Of a stretch of 64,000 bases of DNA, positions 35,878 through 45,009 are shown one piece after another (position 1 is the first letter of the stretch; each line of letters starts with the position of its first letter). The notes beneath the pieces were generated by a model. That model had not been told where the DNA came from and made no database searches. It worked only from the letters and a program-made list of their open reading frames with translations. Source of the stretch: Sedimentisphaerales bacterium (GTDB lineage: Bacteria > Planctomycetota > Phycisphaerae > Sedimentisphaerales > Anaerobacaceae); assembly GCA_016932835.1 (NCBI GenBank), contig JAFGCD010000023.1, forward strand, positions 1-64,000, given 5' to 3'. A program made the position numbers and the translations under genes.

Positions 35878-36715
35878 TTTCGAATGTCTCCTTCTGTTGT
35901 GTCAAAGCTGCGTTTCTCAGGCCGTACGAGATGGCGTTAACCGGACAGGCCGGCTTGCATTCGAGGCAGCGGATGCAATCGGCATCGTCCGGGTTCTCGT
36001 ATATTTTGATATCGGTTGGACAGGCTTGCCTGCACTTGTCGCATTCGATGCATGCGTCCTGATCGACCGAGATTCTGAAAAGACTTACGCGGTTGAAGAA
36101 TGAGAAAAGGGCGCCGAGCGGGCAGGCTGTCCTGCAGAAAGCGCGTTTAACAAGAATGGCCGATACTATGAAGAGGATGACCGTGAGCATTTTCACCGTG
36201 AACATCGTGCCGATCAAGTCCCTCAGGGTCGGGTCCAGCGCGAGCATCGGGAGCCCACCTTCAATTCCTCCTGCGGGACAGAGCTTGCAGAACCACGTCT
36301 GCTTGTAGATCAGCGGAATTATAAAGACCAGCAGGACAAGGGCGAGGTATTTGCCGTATGAGAACGCCCGAGGGAGGGTCAGCTTGCGAGAGGGCACCTT
36401 GAAGAGCAGGTCCTGCAGAAGTCCGAACGGGCAGACCCACCCGCAGGCCATTCTTCCGACGGCTGCGCCTACCAATGTTATTATTCCGACTGCGTAGAGG
36501 GTTATATGGTATGCTCCGTGTGCGACAAAGTGCTGTATAGATCCGATCGGGCAGGCGGAAACGGCAAGGGGACATGCGTAGCAGTTGAGGGCCGGGACGC
36601 AGAAGCCTTTGAGGGGACCCTGGTATATTGTCCCTGTAAACAGAGAACCAATATAGGAATTAGTCAGAGTTGCTGATATAACCTGTACTATCTTTCTCGA
36701 TGTGGTGATGAGCAT
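35870..36715 (-). CDS. Polyferredoxin membrane protein (NapH/YccM-like 4Fe-4S)
   Basis: 281 residues. About five membrane helices with a Cys-rich region: GWVCPFG and CKLCPAGGIEGG (in the membrane), FCRTACPLGA, then two ferredoxin-type clusters CIECDKCRQACP and CIRCLECKPACP at the C-terminus. Proteins of this type carry electrons between the quinone pool or a flavoprotein and periplasmic partners. N-terminal Cys motif CYACPLAVSACP adds more ligands. It lies between the CXXC protein and the TlpA-like lipoprotein and overlaps the latter, which suggests an electron route to the thiol system; this is inference. Confidence 0.85.
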   Translation of the reverse strand: MLITTSRKIVQVISATLTNSYIGSLFTGTIYQGPLKGFCVPALNCYACPLAVSACPIGSIQHFVAHGAYHITLYAVGIITLVGAAVGRMACGWVCPFGLLQDLLFKVPSRKLTLPRAFSYGKYLALVLLVFIIPLIYKQTWFCKLCPAGGIEGGLPMLALDPTLRDLIGTMFTVKMLTVILFIVSAILVKRAFCRTACPLGALFSFFNRVSLFRISVDQDACIECDKCRQACPTDIKIYENPDDADCIRCLECKPACPVNAISYGLRNAALTQQKETFENA

Positions 36716-36719
36716 GGCG

Positions 36720-36854
36720 TTATCCGATTCCTATGCAATCGAGACAGAGAGTCGTTGCGTTCTTGATTATTCGAGGCAGTTCCCCGAGCCATATTCCGGC
36801 AAGAATGAGCAGGATAGATATTGCCAGCAGGATGTAAGGTATCTTTCGTCTCAT
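36720..36854 (-). CDS. CD1871A-family CXXC small membrane protein
   Basis: 44 residues, easily missed. The sequence is a basic start (MRRKIPY), one membrane helix (ILLAISILLILAGIWLG), and the end NATTLCLDCIGIG with the CxxC pair C37/C40. The ending xLCLxCIGIG is typical of the CD1871A family of CXXC proteins, short anchored thiol proteins found with DsbD/CcdA and 4Fe-4S proteins. Its ATG overlaps the dsbD stop (ATGA at 36851-36854) and its stop lies 4 nt before the next gene, so it is tightly operonic. It probably hands thiols or electrons between DsbD and the polyferredoxin. Confidence 0.8.
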   Translation of the reverse strand: MRRKIPYILLAISILLILAGIWLGELPRIIKNATTLCLDCIGIG

Positions 36855-38659
36855 TGTTTATCGCCTTTTTTGTTCCGGTTGTCCCGGGTGCTGATTCGGG
36901 TTAAGGCTTCTTTGAGCTGCTTTGCGAAGAATGGGCCGTGCATTCTGACCGGCTGCTCAAGACCTGGTATGAAGAGGATGCTGACGGGAACGGCCTGCTC
37001 ATCATAGGTTTTTTCGAGGTCGATAGTGGCGGGGGCGTTCTTTTCGGTGGTGTCGGCTTTTATTGGAAGTACGTTCTTTTGTTGGATGAGGTCGGCGATG
37101 TCACTCCTGGCAAATACAAATCTCTCGGCTGTTTGACAACTCAGGCACCAGTCGGCGGTGAACTTTATCAGAACAGGCTTACCCTTTGCTCTTGCCTCGG
37201 CTATCACGGCGCGGTCATAAAGCTGCCAGTCCGTCAAATCAGCGGGCGCAGGTGCGAGAAATATCCAGGCGGCGCCGATTGCCAGCAGAACAGCGACGGC
37301 TTTGACGAGGCGTCTCTTAAGTGGTTTTGTCGAAATGTCCGTCCATGCTCCCCACATCCAGGTGCAGAAAGCCAGAGCCACGGCGAAGTATAGTACGTCG
37401 GCCTTACGCGTTTCGGGCAGGGCGGAGATCAGTTTGACTGCGATGAACAGCATTACAAAGCCGATACTCTGTTTGAAAAGTTCCATCCATTTTCCCGGTC
37501 TCGGCAGCCTTTGTAGAAGGGCGGGGATTGAGGCTAAAATCAGGTACGGCGCAGCCATGCCGAGTCCTATCATCATTATCGCCACTGTTGACAGGGGCCA
37601 GTGCTGGGACTGCGCCCATCCGAAGGCGGCTGCGAGGACTCCAAAACCGCAGGGCGTACTGAGTATGGCTGCAAGGAAGCCTGTTGCAATCGCTCCGGAA
37701 TAACCGGCGCCGGAGCCTGATTTGCCCGTGAGAGACGAGGGTACGGTTAGTGTCAGCACCCCGAACATCGACAGAGCCAGAACCACGAGAAGCAGTGACA
37801 TCCCTCCGACAAAAAGGGGACTGCGAAACTGGTCTCCCCATTGCAAGGCGGTATTGTAAACTGCCTGAAGGATGATATTTGTCCCGGCCAGACAGGCGAA
37901 GAACAGCAGTATGCCGAGGCAGAAGACTACCCCCATCTTGCTTGATCTTGCGCGGGTTTCTTTTGCCTGCTTTACGATTCTCATCACGATAAGCGGCAGG
38001 ACGGGCCAGACGCACGGCATTAGGTTCAGAATCAGGCCTGCGAGAAATGCCAGCGGCAGGGCGAGCCAGATGGAGTGAATTCTGTTCGGGTCCGTTATGA
38101 TTTCAACTGGTTCGAGAGAGACCGCCTTAAACGCTTTTTTGTCGCCCCAGTCGATTGCGGCGTCAATCTCATGCTGAAACGGCGGCAGGCAGGCAAGAGA
38201 GGTGCATGCGATGCCGGATATGGTGACCTGGACATTGCCTTTTTCGATGGTGGTTGTTCTTGAGGGGGCCCTGACGGCGACTATCGGAATGAACACGGTG
38301 AAATCGCCGCTGAATACATCTATTGTATCGCCGCCGGCGTCGGTGAATTTGTGTGCTGGGGGGTAGAGGGGCGGACCAAAAGTGAAATCTTCGGATTCGG
38401 CTTTTACAGTCAGCTTCAAGCTGGGGTCGGGTGCCGTTTCGGGCTTTGCGTAATAGTGAAGGTCTTCGGTTCCTTCGAAAACAAGAGCGATTCCGAGGTT
38501 AGGGTCCATTCGAGCAGGTTGGATGCGCACAGAGGAGTGTTCTTGCTGGAATCTTGCCAGTTCAAGTGGGGCTGGCAGGTTCAAATCCTGCGCTCGGGTG
38601 CAGGATACGGCTGCGAGGATCAGGGCTACGCAACGAATTGCAGCAACTCTATGAGTCAT
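36851..38659 (-). CDS. dsbD: Thiol:disulfide interchange protein DsbD
   Basis: 602 residues. Signal peptide at 1-23; an N-terminal DsbD-alpha domain with a Cys pair in GIACTSLACLPP (C152, C157); a CcdA-like eight-helix core with NLMPCVWPVLPL (C216) and STPCGFG (near residue 345); and a C-terminal thioredoxin domain with ADWCLSC (about 510). DsbD moves electrons from cytosolic thioredoxin across the membrane to periplasmic thiol proteins such as TlpA. It begins the operon dsbD-CXXC-4Fe-4S-tlpA-nth-LOG. Confidence 0.92.
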   Translation of the reverse strand: MTHRVAAIRCVALILAAVSCTRAQDLNLPAPLELARFQQEHSSVRIQPARMDPNLGIALVFEGTEDLHYYAKPETAPDPSLKLTVKAESEDFTFGPPLYPPAHKFTDAGGDTIDVFSGDFTVFIPIVAVRAPSRTTTIEKGNVQVTISGIACTSLACLPPFQHEIDAAIDWGDKKAFKAVSLEPVEIITDPNRIHSIWLALPLAFLAGLILNLMPCVWPVLPLIVMRIVKQAKETRARSSKMGVVFCLGILLFFACLAGTNIILQAVYNTALQWGDQFRSPLFVGGMSLLLVVLALSMFGVLTLTVPSSLTGKSGSGAGYSGAIATGFLAAILSTPCGFGVLAAAFGWAQSQHWPLSTVAIMMIGLGMAAPYLILASIPALLQRLPRPGKWMELFKQSIGFVMLFIAVKLISALPETRKADVLYFAVALAFCTWMWGAWTDISTKPLKRRLVKAVAVLLAIGAAWIFLAPAPADLTDWQLYDRAVIAEARAKGKPVLIKFTADWCLSCQTAERFVFARSDIADLIQQKNVLPIKADTTEKNAPATIDLEKTYDEQAVPVSILFIPGLEQPVRMHGPFFAKQLKEALTRISTRDNRNKKGDKQ

Positions 38660-38696
38660 GAGTTACCTCGCTGAGTGAATGATAGAAAAGAGGGCT

Positions 38697-40736
38697 TCAG
38701 TCGGATGCTTCTTTATCTTCGGGCTCGCTGTCCTGTGTGTCTTTCCCTTTTTCTTGAGATTGAGCTTCCGACTCGCCGTCTTTTGCCTGTTCTGCTGCGA
38801 GGAGGTCTGCGACCGTAGGCTTATCGAGTTCGCCTCCGTCGAGAAGCAGTTTGACATCGTCGGCGTCCAGCGTTTCATATTTCAGAAGAGCTTTTGCGAT
38901 CTTGTCGAGGCTGTCTTTGTTTGTTTGTATGAGTTCTCTGGCGTTGTTGAAGGCTTCGTCGATTAGTTTCCTGACCTCTTTGTCGATGATCTCGGCGGTT
39001 TTTTCGGAGTATTCCTTTTCTCCGGGCATCGGATATGCGTACTCGTTCTGCCCGGCTTCGGAACCGTATCTTATGGGGCCCAGGTCTGAACTCATTCCCC
39101 AGGTCAATGCCATCTGTTTCGCCAGGCTTGTTGCCTGCATTATGTCGTACGAGGCTCCGCTCGAAACATCTTTGAACACCATCTCTTCGGCGATTCGGCC
39201 CCCGAAGCATACCTGCAATTGGGCCATGCAGTATTTTTTCGTGAACAACGTGCGGTCCTTCTCCGGCAGCGCAAAAGTCGCTCCCCCCATCGGGCCCCTT
39301 GGTATTATACTGACTTTATGGAGCGGGTCGGCTTCGTCGAGGAGAGACTGCACGAGAGTGTGGCCGGCTTCGTGGTAGGCGGTGATTTCCTTTTCTTTCT
39401 TGTCAAGAACTCTGCTTTTCTTTGCTCGTCCCCACCTGACCTTGTCGCGTGCCTCTTCGAGGTCGGCGGTTTCGATGCAGTCTTTATTGGCCATGGTGGC
39501 GGCGAGGGCGGCTTCGTTGATAATGGCCGCCAGATCGGCGCCGCTGAACATCGGTGTTCCGCGTGCCAGTCTCTCGATGTTGGCATCCGGGGATAGCTTG
39601 ACTTTCTTGGCGTGAACCTTAAGTATGTCGGCCCTGCCCTTTATATCGGGCAGGGGAACAAAGACCTGCCTGTCGAATCTTCCGGGCCTTGTCAGTGCAT
39701 GATCGAGAATGTCGGCACGGTTTGTCGCTGCGATTACGATTACCTGGTCGTTTGTCTCGAAGCCGTCCATCTCTACAAGTATTGCGTTAAGTGTCTGCTC
39801 TCGTTCGTCGTGTCCGCCTCCGACGAATCCGGGGCCTCTCTTCCTGCCGATAGCATCGACTTCGTCGAGGAATATGATGCAGGGCGAATTGTCCTTGGCC
39901 TGCTTGAAGAGGTCTCTTACTCTCGAAGCTCCGACTCCGACGAACATCTCGACGAAATCACTTCCGGAAATGCTGAAGAACGGGACGTCGGCTTCTCCTG
40001 CGATTGCCTTGGCGAGCAGTGTTTTTCCGCAGCCTGGGGGGCCCACGAGCAGGACTCCTCTCGGGATACGTCCGCCAAGTCTCTGGAATTTCTTGGGCTT
40101 TTTGAGGAACTCAATAATCTCAGCGAGTTCATCTTTGGCTTCCTCGACCCCTGCGACGTCCTGAAAGGTTACCTTTGCGCGGTCCTTGCTGTGGATTCTG
40201 TGCTTGCTTCGTCCGAATGACATAAGCATGCCGCCCGCTCCTCCCCGCATGTTTCTTGCGAAGAGAAAATAGAAAACGGCGATGAGTATTATCAGGGGCA
40301 GCAGCCAATTCATCAGCATATAGGGCCATAATCGGGTCGGAGCGGCCTCTATCTCGACACCGTCTGCTATCATCTGCTTGCGGAGTTCGGTCAGCCAGTC
40401 CTTGTCTATCTCGGACTTGTAGTCAACGGAAAAGGCAGGCTTTGCCGAGCCTTCCTGCTCATCGAGATATGCCTGGTTGAATTCGCCGGATATTGCGGCG
40501 TCCTTTATTGTTACGGTTTTAATATGCTTGTTCTCGACATGGCTGACAAATTCATCCCATCTGATTTTTTGTATGCCCCTTGTTTCCTGGACAATCAGGT
40601 ATCCTGTGAAAACGAGCAGGACGATTATCAGCCATGTGAATGGCCCTCTCCTATATGTTGGAAGGGGCGGTTTCCTGCCGGGTCTGTTCTGCGAGTTTCC
40701 GGGCGGTGGGGTTTTCCTGCTTTTATCATCTGTCAT
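38697..40736 (-). CDS. ftsH: ATP-dependent zinc metalloprotease FtsH
   Basis: 679 residues. A Pro-rich N-terminus, a first membrane helix ([17 protein letters not shown], 33-49), periplasmic part, second helix (about 138-160), AAA+ domain with Walker A GPPGCGKT (232-239), Walker B FLDEVDA (289-295), the second region of homology ([23 protein letters not shown]), and zinc motif HEAGH (455-459). The C-terminal tail is acidic and low complexity ([17 protein letters not shown]). FtsH degrades membrane and regulatory proteins, including LpxC in E. coli, relevant to the lipid A genes here. It is 57 nt downstream of lptE. Confidence 0.96.
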   Translation of the reverse strand: MTDDKSRKTPPPGNSQNRPGRKPPLPTYRRGPFTWLIIVLLVFTGYLIVQETRGIQKIRWDEFVSHVENKHIKTVTIKDAAISGEFNQAYLDEQEGSAKPAFSVDYKSEIDKDWLTELRKQMIADGVEIEAAPTRLWPYMLMNWLLPLIILIAVFYFLFARNMRGGAGGMLMSFGRSKHRIHSKDRAKVTFQDVAGVEEAKDELAEIIEFLKKPKKFQRLGGRIPRGVLLVGPPGCGKTLLAKAIAGEADVPFFSISGSDFVEMFVGVGASRVRDLFKQAKDNSPCIIFLDEVDAIGRKRGPGFVGGGHDEREQTLNAILVEMDGFETNDQVIVIAATNRADILDHALTRPGRFDRQVFVPLPDIKGRADILKVHAKKVKLSPDANIERLARGTPMFSGADLAAIINEAALAATMANKDCIETADLEEARDKVRWGRAKKSRVLDKKEKEITAYHEAGHTLVQSLLDEADPLHKVSIIPRGPMGGATFALPEKDRTLFTKKYCMAQLQVCFGGRIAEEMVFKDVSSGASYDIMQATSLAKQMALTWGMSSDLGPIRYGSEAGQNEYAYPMPGEKEYSEKTAEIIDKEVRKLIDEAFNNARELIQTNKDSLDKIAKALLKYETLDADDVKLLLDGGELDKPTVADLLAAEQAKDGESEAQSQEKGKDTQDSEPEDKEASD

Positions 40737-40793
40737 AATGTATCTCTTGGTATATCGTATTAGGCTCTACGAGGGAATCATCAGCCTGCGTAT

Positions 40794-41342
40794 TTACCAT
40801 TCGGTTTCCATTAGTTCTATGATCTTCTCGGCCAGTTTGTTCGCAGCGAGCGCCGAGGCGTACTTGAAGTCCTGATTCTGATAGCTGGTGTAGCTTGCTG
40901 CGGCCTTTACAGTCTTATTTTCTACAAGGTATTGCCCGGTCTTGAGGTTCTTCCAGTTTACGACGGCTTGAACTTCTACTTCCCTTTCGAGAATTCCTCC
41001 GAGTTCTCTCTCGACGCTCAATCCTGACTCGCTGATATTCGTGATTCTGCCGCTGATGACGGTATCGGCCCTGTGGTCACTGGTTACTATCTTGTATGGC
41101 GTATCCGCTTCGATTCTCTTAGCCAGTGCATCGGAGAGCTCGTATTCGGTGCCTCTCCTGAAGGTTTGATTCTCGAACATTTCCAGACGTACGGTGGCGA
41201 CATCCCTGGGGAACAGAGAATCGTCGGAATAGCCGAACATTCCGCATCCGGACAAGGCCAGACAGAAAGTGACGGCTGCGATAAGTACGACAATGCGTAT
41301 GAAACGTAGCGGATACTCGTTAGTATTCTCGGCTGTTTTCAT
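40794..41342 (-). CDS. lptE: LPS assembly lipoprotein LptE-like
   Basis: 182 residues. A lipoprotein signal with SGC at Cys33 and the LptE fold: VATVRLEMFENQTFRRGTEYELSDALAKRIEADTPYKIV, typical of the LptE/DUF family in which a helix-strand unit plugs LptD. LptE places lipopolysaccharide in the outer membrane. Its neighbours, a BamD-like protein 12 nt upstream and ftsH, fit an outer-membrane block. Sequence conservation in LptE is low, so the assignment rests on size, lipobox and context. Confidence 0.75.
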   Translation of the reverse strand: MKTAENTNEYPLRFIRIVVLIAAVTFCLALSGCGMFGYSDDSLFPRDVATVRLEMFENQTFRRGTEYELSDALAKRIEADTPYKIVTSDHRADTVISGRITNISESGLSVERELGGILEREVEVQAVVNWKNLKTGQYLVENKTVKAAASYTSYQNQDFKYASALAANKLAEKIIELMETEW

Positions 41343-41353
41343 TTCTTGTTCTT

Positions 41354-42322
41354 TCAGAGATCAATATTGCCAATTCTCGACTGGTTGGCCTCTTGAGCGG
41401 CCTGCGTTCCGGGGTAGTCCTTGGTGACCATGTCATAATAGAGATTTGCGGATTGGGTTTTTCCCGTCCTGTCGTAATACTTTGCGATTGTGAGTTGCTT
41501 TTCGGCGAGTTGCTCGGTGATAAGATTGATTGTCTCGGCGATGCCGAGTTCGTCGGCGTCTTCTGGATATAAAGCCGTAAACTTCTGGTAATATGTTCGT
41601 GCGGTTTTCAGGTTGGCGGCGTCGTAGAAAGGCCTTCTCTCCGGAGGTTGTTTATTGTATATCGCGTGTTTTGATTTTGCCATTCCGAGCAGTGCGTCTT
41701 TTGCCACTCGGCCGGTCTTGTATTGAAGCGAAATCTCCCACCATTTGAGGTATTCATCGGCGAACATTTGCCGCTTGTTGTAGTTTTGCGCCACGGCTAT
41801 CGCGGCCCTGAGGCCTAAAATGGAATCTATACCTGCGCGGTCGGTGATCTTTTCCATAATCTTGACGCCTTCTGCGTCGCCTTTGAGCTTCACGATACGC
41901 AGGACGACTTTCTGTTGTCCTCCGAGGTATGCTGTTCCTATTGCGAACTGCCGGTCCAGCACTGCGGGGCGAAGCCTGGTTTGCGGCTGGTCCCTCATAA
42001 TCTTCTCGTATGCTCTGTATGCCTTTGTGAACGATCCCTGTGAAAAAAGGATTTCGGCATCGATGAACGCGTCGAGGTCTTTATCTGCGAGAGCGGGAAA
42101 GTCTTTCTTGAGTTGCTCGTACGCCCTTCGGGCGTCTTCTGTCTTGCCGGTATTAACGAGTTTCTTGACATCCGAGACCGCAACGAGGAATTTGTCCTGC
42201 GGTGAGATTGCCCTCCAGTCTTCATCCTGGTCGAGTCTCCAGACGTCGGCGTTGACTGTTGAAAAGGCGGTTAGAAGTGCTCCGGCCGCCAGTGCTGTCA
42301 GTATTGTCGTTTGTCTTGGCAT
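41354..42322 (-). CDS. Exported tetratricopeptide protein, BamD/YfiO-like
   Basis: 322 residues. Sec signal at 1-25 without a clear lipobox. TPR-like units: KLVNTGKTEDARRAYEQLKKDFP, AEILFSQGSFTKAYRAYEKIMRD, and at the end YYDRTGKTQSANLYYDMVTKDYPGTQAA, where the last one is a BamD-type pattern (DYPxTxxA). It may assemble outer-membrane proteins, or be a Tol-Pal type scaffold; no lipidated Cys makes a true BamD less certain. It starts the bamD-like-lptE-ftsH transcript. Confidence 0.65.
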   Translation of the reverse strand: MPRQTTILTALAAGALLTAFSTVNADVWRLDQDEDWRAISPQDKFLVAVSDVKKLVNTGKTEDARRAYEQLKKDFPALADKDLDAFIDAEILFSQGSFTKAYRAYEKIMRDQPQTRLRPAVLDRQFAIGTAYLGGQQKVVLRIVKLKGDAEGVKIMEKITDRAGIDSILGLRAAIAVAQNYNKRQMFADEYLKWWEISLQYKTGRVAKDALLGMAKSKHAIYNKQPPERRPFYDAANLKTARTYYQKFTALYPEDADELGIAETINLITEQLAEKQLTIAKYYDRTGKTQSANLYYDMVTKDYPGTQAAQEANQSRIGNIDL

Positions 42323-42378
42323 AAGTCTTTTCCTGCTGTAATTTGCCGGTCCAGGTCGTTACGGTTCAACCGGTGAAC

Positions 42379-42406
42379 ATTATACTTGTTGCCGGGCGTA
42401 ATGCAA
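42379..42406 (-). promoter_or_regulatory. Sigma70-type promoter of the bamD-like-lptE-ftsH operon
   Basis: On the minus strand TTGCAT (42406-42401), 16-nt spacer, perfect TATAAT (42384-42379), 57 nt upstream of the start at 42322. Confidence 0.65.
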
Positions 42407-42790
42407 ATAAACGGTTCAAAATATAGTATCATCTAAGATTCAGGCATGAAACCGGGGATTCAGCAGAGCTTCCGGCCGGCAGGGTGGATTGCCCGGACCG
42501 CGGAGATAGACTGCATTGAAGCGTCAAAGACGCTTTGGGGTGTCGTGAGCATGCACAGTCTGAAGCGGCCGGGCGGCAGCCCAGTGCGGTATTTGCCGTT
42601 TGGTTGAAAATGATATGAACGGTGGGGTGGTGTGGTCGTATTAACTATAGAAGCCAAGCCGAGGAAAAACAGGCTAATGCCGGGTGTTGAAGCCGGCTGT
42701 GAAACTGGGGTGAGTGGAAAGGGGCAGAGAAAGAAGTAAGCTGAACGACAAAATGATTCCGCTTTAACGCGGGTCTGCAAAACGGCGGTA
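42407..42790 (+). ncRNA. Candidate non-coding transcript ending at an orphan terminator
   Basis: About 380 bases between a leftward promoter and a rightward P2 operon contain no credible gene. The plus strand ends at a near-perfect terminator (42779-42815) with no upstream coding gene on that strand, and an inner hairpin AAGCGTC-AAA-GACGCTT is visible near 42516-42534. This fits a small RNA, but no known RNA family core was recognised, and no plus-strand promoter was found with confidence. Confidence 0.3.
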
Positions 42791-42815
42791 AGCCCTGTGC
42801 TACCGCCGTTTTCTT
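42779..42815 (+). terminator. Strong intrinsic terminator, usable from both strands
   Basis: AACGGCGGTA and TACCGCCGTT form a perfect 10-bp stem around a 10-nt loop, followed by TTCTTTTC on the plus strand. On the minus strand the same stem is followed by TTGC, a weaker tail. It is not next to a plus-strand gene. Confidence 0.65.
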
Positions 42816-42853
42816 TTCTGCAGAGACAGACCTGCACATTCGGTCCTGCTTGA

Positions 42854-42882
42854 TTGACAAATTGGGCCGATTATGATAGGCT
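42854..42882 (+). promoter_or_regulatory. Sigma70-type promoter of the P2-P3 operon
   Basis: TTGACA at 42854-42859, 17-nt spacer, TAGGCT at 42877-42882, about 68 nt upstream of the ATG at 42950. Confidence 0.5.
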
Positions 42883-42949
42883 TGTTCTCAGCCGGTGAGG
42901 ATATGTAAGACCTTGCCGGATGTGTGCGAACCGAATGTAAGGGGCTTCA

Positions 42950-43924
42950 ATGTCAAAGGGAATCAATCGTCGGGAGTTTTTCAAGAAGACAGTCGTTGCC
43001 TCAGCGGTCGTCGGGTCGGGTTTGAGTTTCGAAGAGAAGGCCTTGATGGCGGCTCATGGTAAGGCAAAAAATGGGGGAGGGGATTCGGTTAAGGGAGTTC
43101 CGACAGGCAAGATCGGAAATCTTACCGTAAGCAGGATAATCTGCGGCGGCAATCTGATCGGCGGATGGGCGCACAGCCGAGACCTGATTTATGTTTCTCC
43201 TCTACTGAAGCATTACTTCACCGACGAGAAGATAATCGAGACGCTCGAAATATGCGAAGAAAACGGGATCAATACGATTACGACGGGTTCCGGCTCAGCG
43301 GCTTTGCTCAAGAAGTACTGGGACGAGCGAGGCGGGAAGATTCAATGGTTCTGCCAGTGTGTGCCCCAGCAGGACGACCCCACCGCGGACGCCAAGCGGG
43401 CCATCGACAGCGGGGCTTGCGGGGCTTATGTAATCGGCAACGTGGGGGACCAGTGGTCTCGTGCGGGGCGAGTTGATCTGGTGGGCAAGGTAGTTGATTT
43501 TATCAAGAGCCAGGGCGTCGTTGCCGGGGTTGCGGGGCATAACCTCGGCACTGTGGTTGAGTGCGAAAAGGCCGGCCTGGACACTGATTTCTACCTGAAG
43601 ACTTTTCATCGGCCTGATTATTGGTCGGGCCGAACGCCTGATCAGACCAAAGACGTCATCGACAACTACGGGGTTGACAACTACTGGGATAAGTATCCGG
43701 AGAAGACGGCAGAATACATGAAAACGGTGACCAAGCCTTGGATTGCGTACAAGGTCCTGGCGGCCGGCGCGATTCATCCGCGGGATGGATTCAAGTACAT
43801 ATTCGAAAACGGCGCCGACTTCGCCTGCGTGGGCATGTTCGATTTCCAGGTCCGCGAGGACGCGATCATCGCAAAGAATCTGCTAAAGGATACGCTGAAC
43901 AGGCAGAGGCCCTGGCGGGCATAG
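42950..43924 (+). CDS. Tat-exported TIM-barrel protein, paralogue P2
   Basis: 324 residues. Twin-arginine signal NRREFFKKTVVASAVVGSG (residues 6-24), a Gly/Lys linker, then the barrel: GKIGNLTVSRIICGGNLIGG, HSRDLIYVSPLLKHY, EENGINTITTG, GGKIQW, AGVAGHNLGTVVECEKAG, KTFHRPDYWSG, PWIAYKVLAAGAIHPRDGF, GADFACVGMFDFQVREDA, and RQRPWRA at the end. It is close to P3 (28 nt downstream) and P4. The opening resembles an aldo/keto reductase (KTG-L-KVSRLGLGG) but the catalytic D/Y/K/H set is not evident. AAGGGG lies upstream of the start. The role is likely carbohydrate-related in view of the Gfo/Idh neighbour; this is inference. Confidence 0.72.
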   Translation: MSKGINRREFFKKTVVASAVVGSGLSFEEKALMAAHGKAKNGGGDSVKGVPTGKIGNLTVSRIICGGNLIGGWAHSRDLIYVSPLLKHYFTDEKIIETLEICEENGINTITTGSGSAALLKKYWDERGGKIQWFCQCVPQQDDPTADAKRAIDSGACGAYVIGNVGDQWSRAGRVDLVGKVVDFIKSQGVVAGVAGHNLGTVVECEKAGLDTDFYLKTFHRPDYWSGRTPDQTKDVIDNYGVDNYWDKYPEKTAEYMKTVTKPWIAYKVLAAGAIHPRDGFKYIFENGADFACVGMFDFQVREDAIIAKNLLKDTLNRQRPWRA

Positions 43925-43951
43925 CATTCGGCAAGGAAAGGAGCGGCAGGT

Positions 43952-44800
43952 ATGGCTGAGAGACTTGTGCCGACGGGCAAGATCGGCGGCGTGGAGATCG
44001 GCAGGCTGATAATAGGCGAAAATCAGTTCAGCGGCTGGTCTCACAGCAGAGACCTGCAGTACCTGCGCGGGCTGTTCAAGGCGTACAGCACGCAGGAAAA
44101 GATAATGGAGACGCTCGAGATATGCGAGGAAAACGGCGTCAACACTATAATCGGCTCGTCGTCCGGGTATCTCAGCAAATACTGGAAGGAGAGGGGCGGG
44201 CAAATCAAATGGATCGCGCAGGTTCACCCGAAGGTCAACGACCTGACGAGCGACATCAAGCGGGCCGTTGACGGCGGCGCGGCAGGCGCCTACGTGCAGG
44301 GAGGCGTGGGCGACAGCTTCGTAAAGGGCGGGCGAGTCGATCTGCTTGGCAAGGCCGTGGAATTTACCAAGCGGCAGGGCCTCATCGCCGGAATCGGCGG
44401 GCATTCTGTGGAGGTGCCGATTGCCGTCGAGAAAGCAGGGATAGAGGCCGACTTCTATATGAAGACGCTGCACCACGGCAACTACTGGTCCGCAACGCCA
44501 AAAGAGCAGAGGGTCGAATTCAATGTCGATAGCGGCAGCGCCTACGACCACGACAACATCTGGGCAGTCAACCCGGAAAAGACGATCGAGTTCATGAAGA
44601 CGGTGACCAGGCCCTGGATCGCATTCAAGACCCTGGCGGCCGGGGCCATACACCCACGAGAAGGCTTCAAGTACGCCTTCGAGAACGGCGCCGATTTCAT
44701 CTGCGCCGGCATGTTCGATTTCCAGGTCCGCGAGGACGCCATTATTGCCAGGGACGTCGTCAAGGCTAATACAAACCGTCAGAGACCCTGGAGAGCATAG
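43952..44800 (+). CDS. TIM-barrel protein without signal peptide, paralogue P3
   Basis: 282 residues, starting directly at the barrel (MAERLVPTGKIGGVEIGRL). It shares with P2 and P4 the SRDLQYL, EENGVNTII, GGQIKWIAQ, GIGGHSVEV, KTLHHGNYWS, PWIAFKTLAAGAIHPREGF, GADFICAGMFDFQVREDA and NRQRPWRA blocks. There is no Tat motif, so it stays in the cytoplasm while P2 is exported. AAAGGAG precedes the ATG by 8 nt; the gene is 28 nt downstream of P2 and cotranscribed. The family was likely duplicated locally; P3 carries GGN-to-GEN (IIGENQFSG) in the first loop. Confidence 0.7.
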   Translation: MAERLVPTGKIGGVEIGRLIIGENQFSGWSHSRDLQYLRGLFKAYSTQEKIMETLEICEENGVNTIIGSSSGYLSKYWKERGGQIKWIAQVHPKVNDLTSDIKRAVDGGAAGAYVQGGVGDSFVKGGRVDLLGKAVEFTKRQGLIAGIGGHSVEVPIAVEKAGIEADFYMKTLHHGNYWSATPKEQRVEFNVDSGSAYDHDNIWAVNPEKTIEFMKTVTRPWIAFKTLAAGAIHPREGFKYAFENGADFICAGMFDFQVREDAIIARDVVKANTNRQRPWRA

Positions 44801-45009
44801 AGAACGCACAGCACGGCGGCCTGGAGCGGGTGATGAGCCTTCTTGAAGTGCGGAAAAAACGCCCTTGTATTCTGTTTTGCCGGTGGTTATATTTGGGTTT
44901 ATCAGTCGGGTCCGGATTGTATTCGGGCCGAGAAAGAAACCGGCATTATTTGCCGCCGAAGAAATGCATTTTTAACTCTTATTGCGTTCAGTAAGGAGGA
45001 AAAACTTCT

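Noticed and set aside
38560-38600. T-arm-like sequence GCAGGTTCAAATCCTGC resembling a tRNA
   Set aside because: It lies inside the dsbD coding region, and no acceptor stem, D arm or anticodon arm can be built around it.
42460-42837. Open minus-strand frame of 125 codons in the intergenic region before P2
   Set aside because: Composition and lack of Shine-Dalgarno or domain suggest a chance frame; it crosses the strong terminator.
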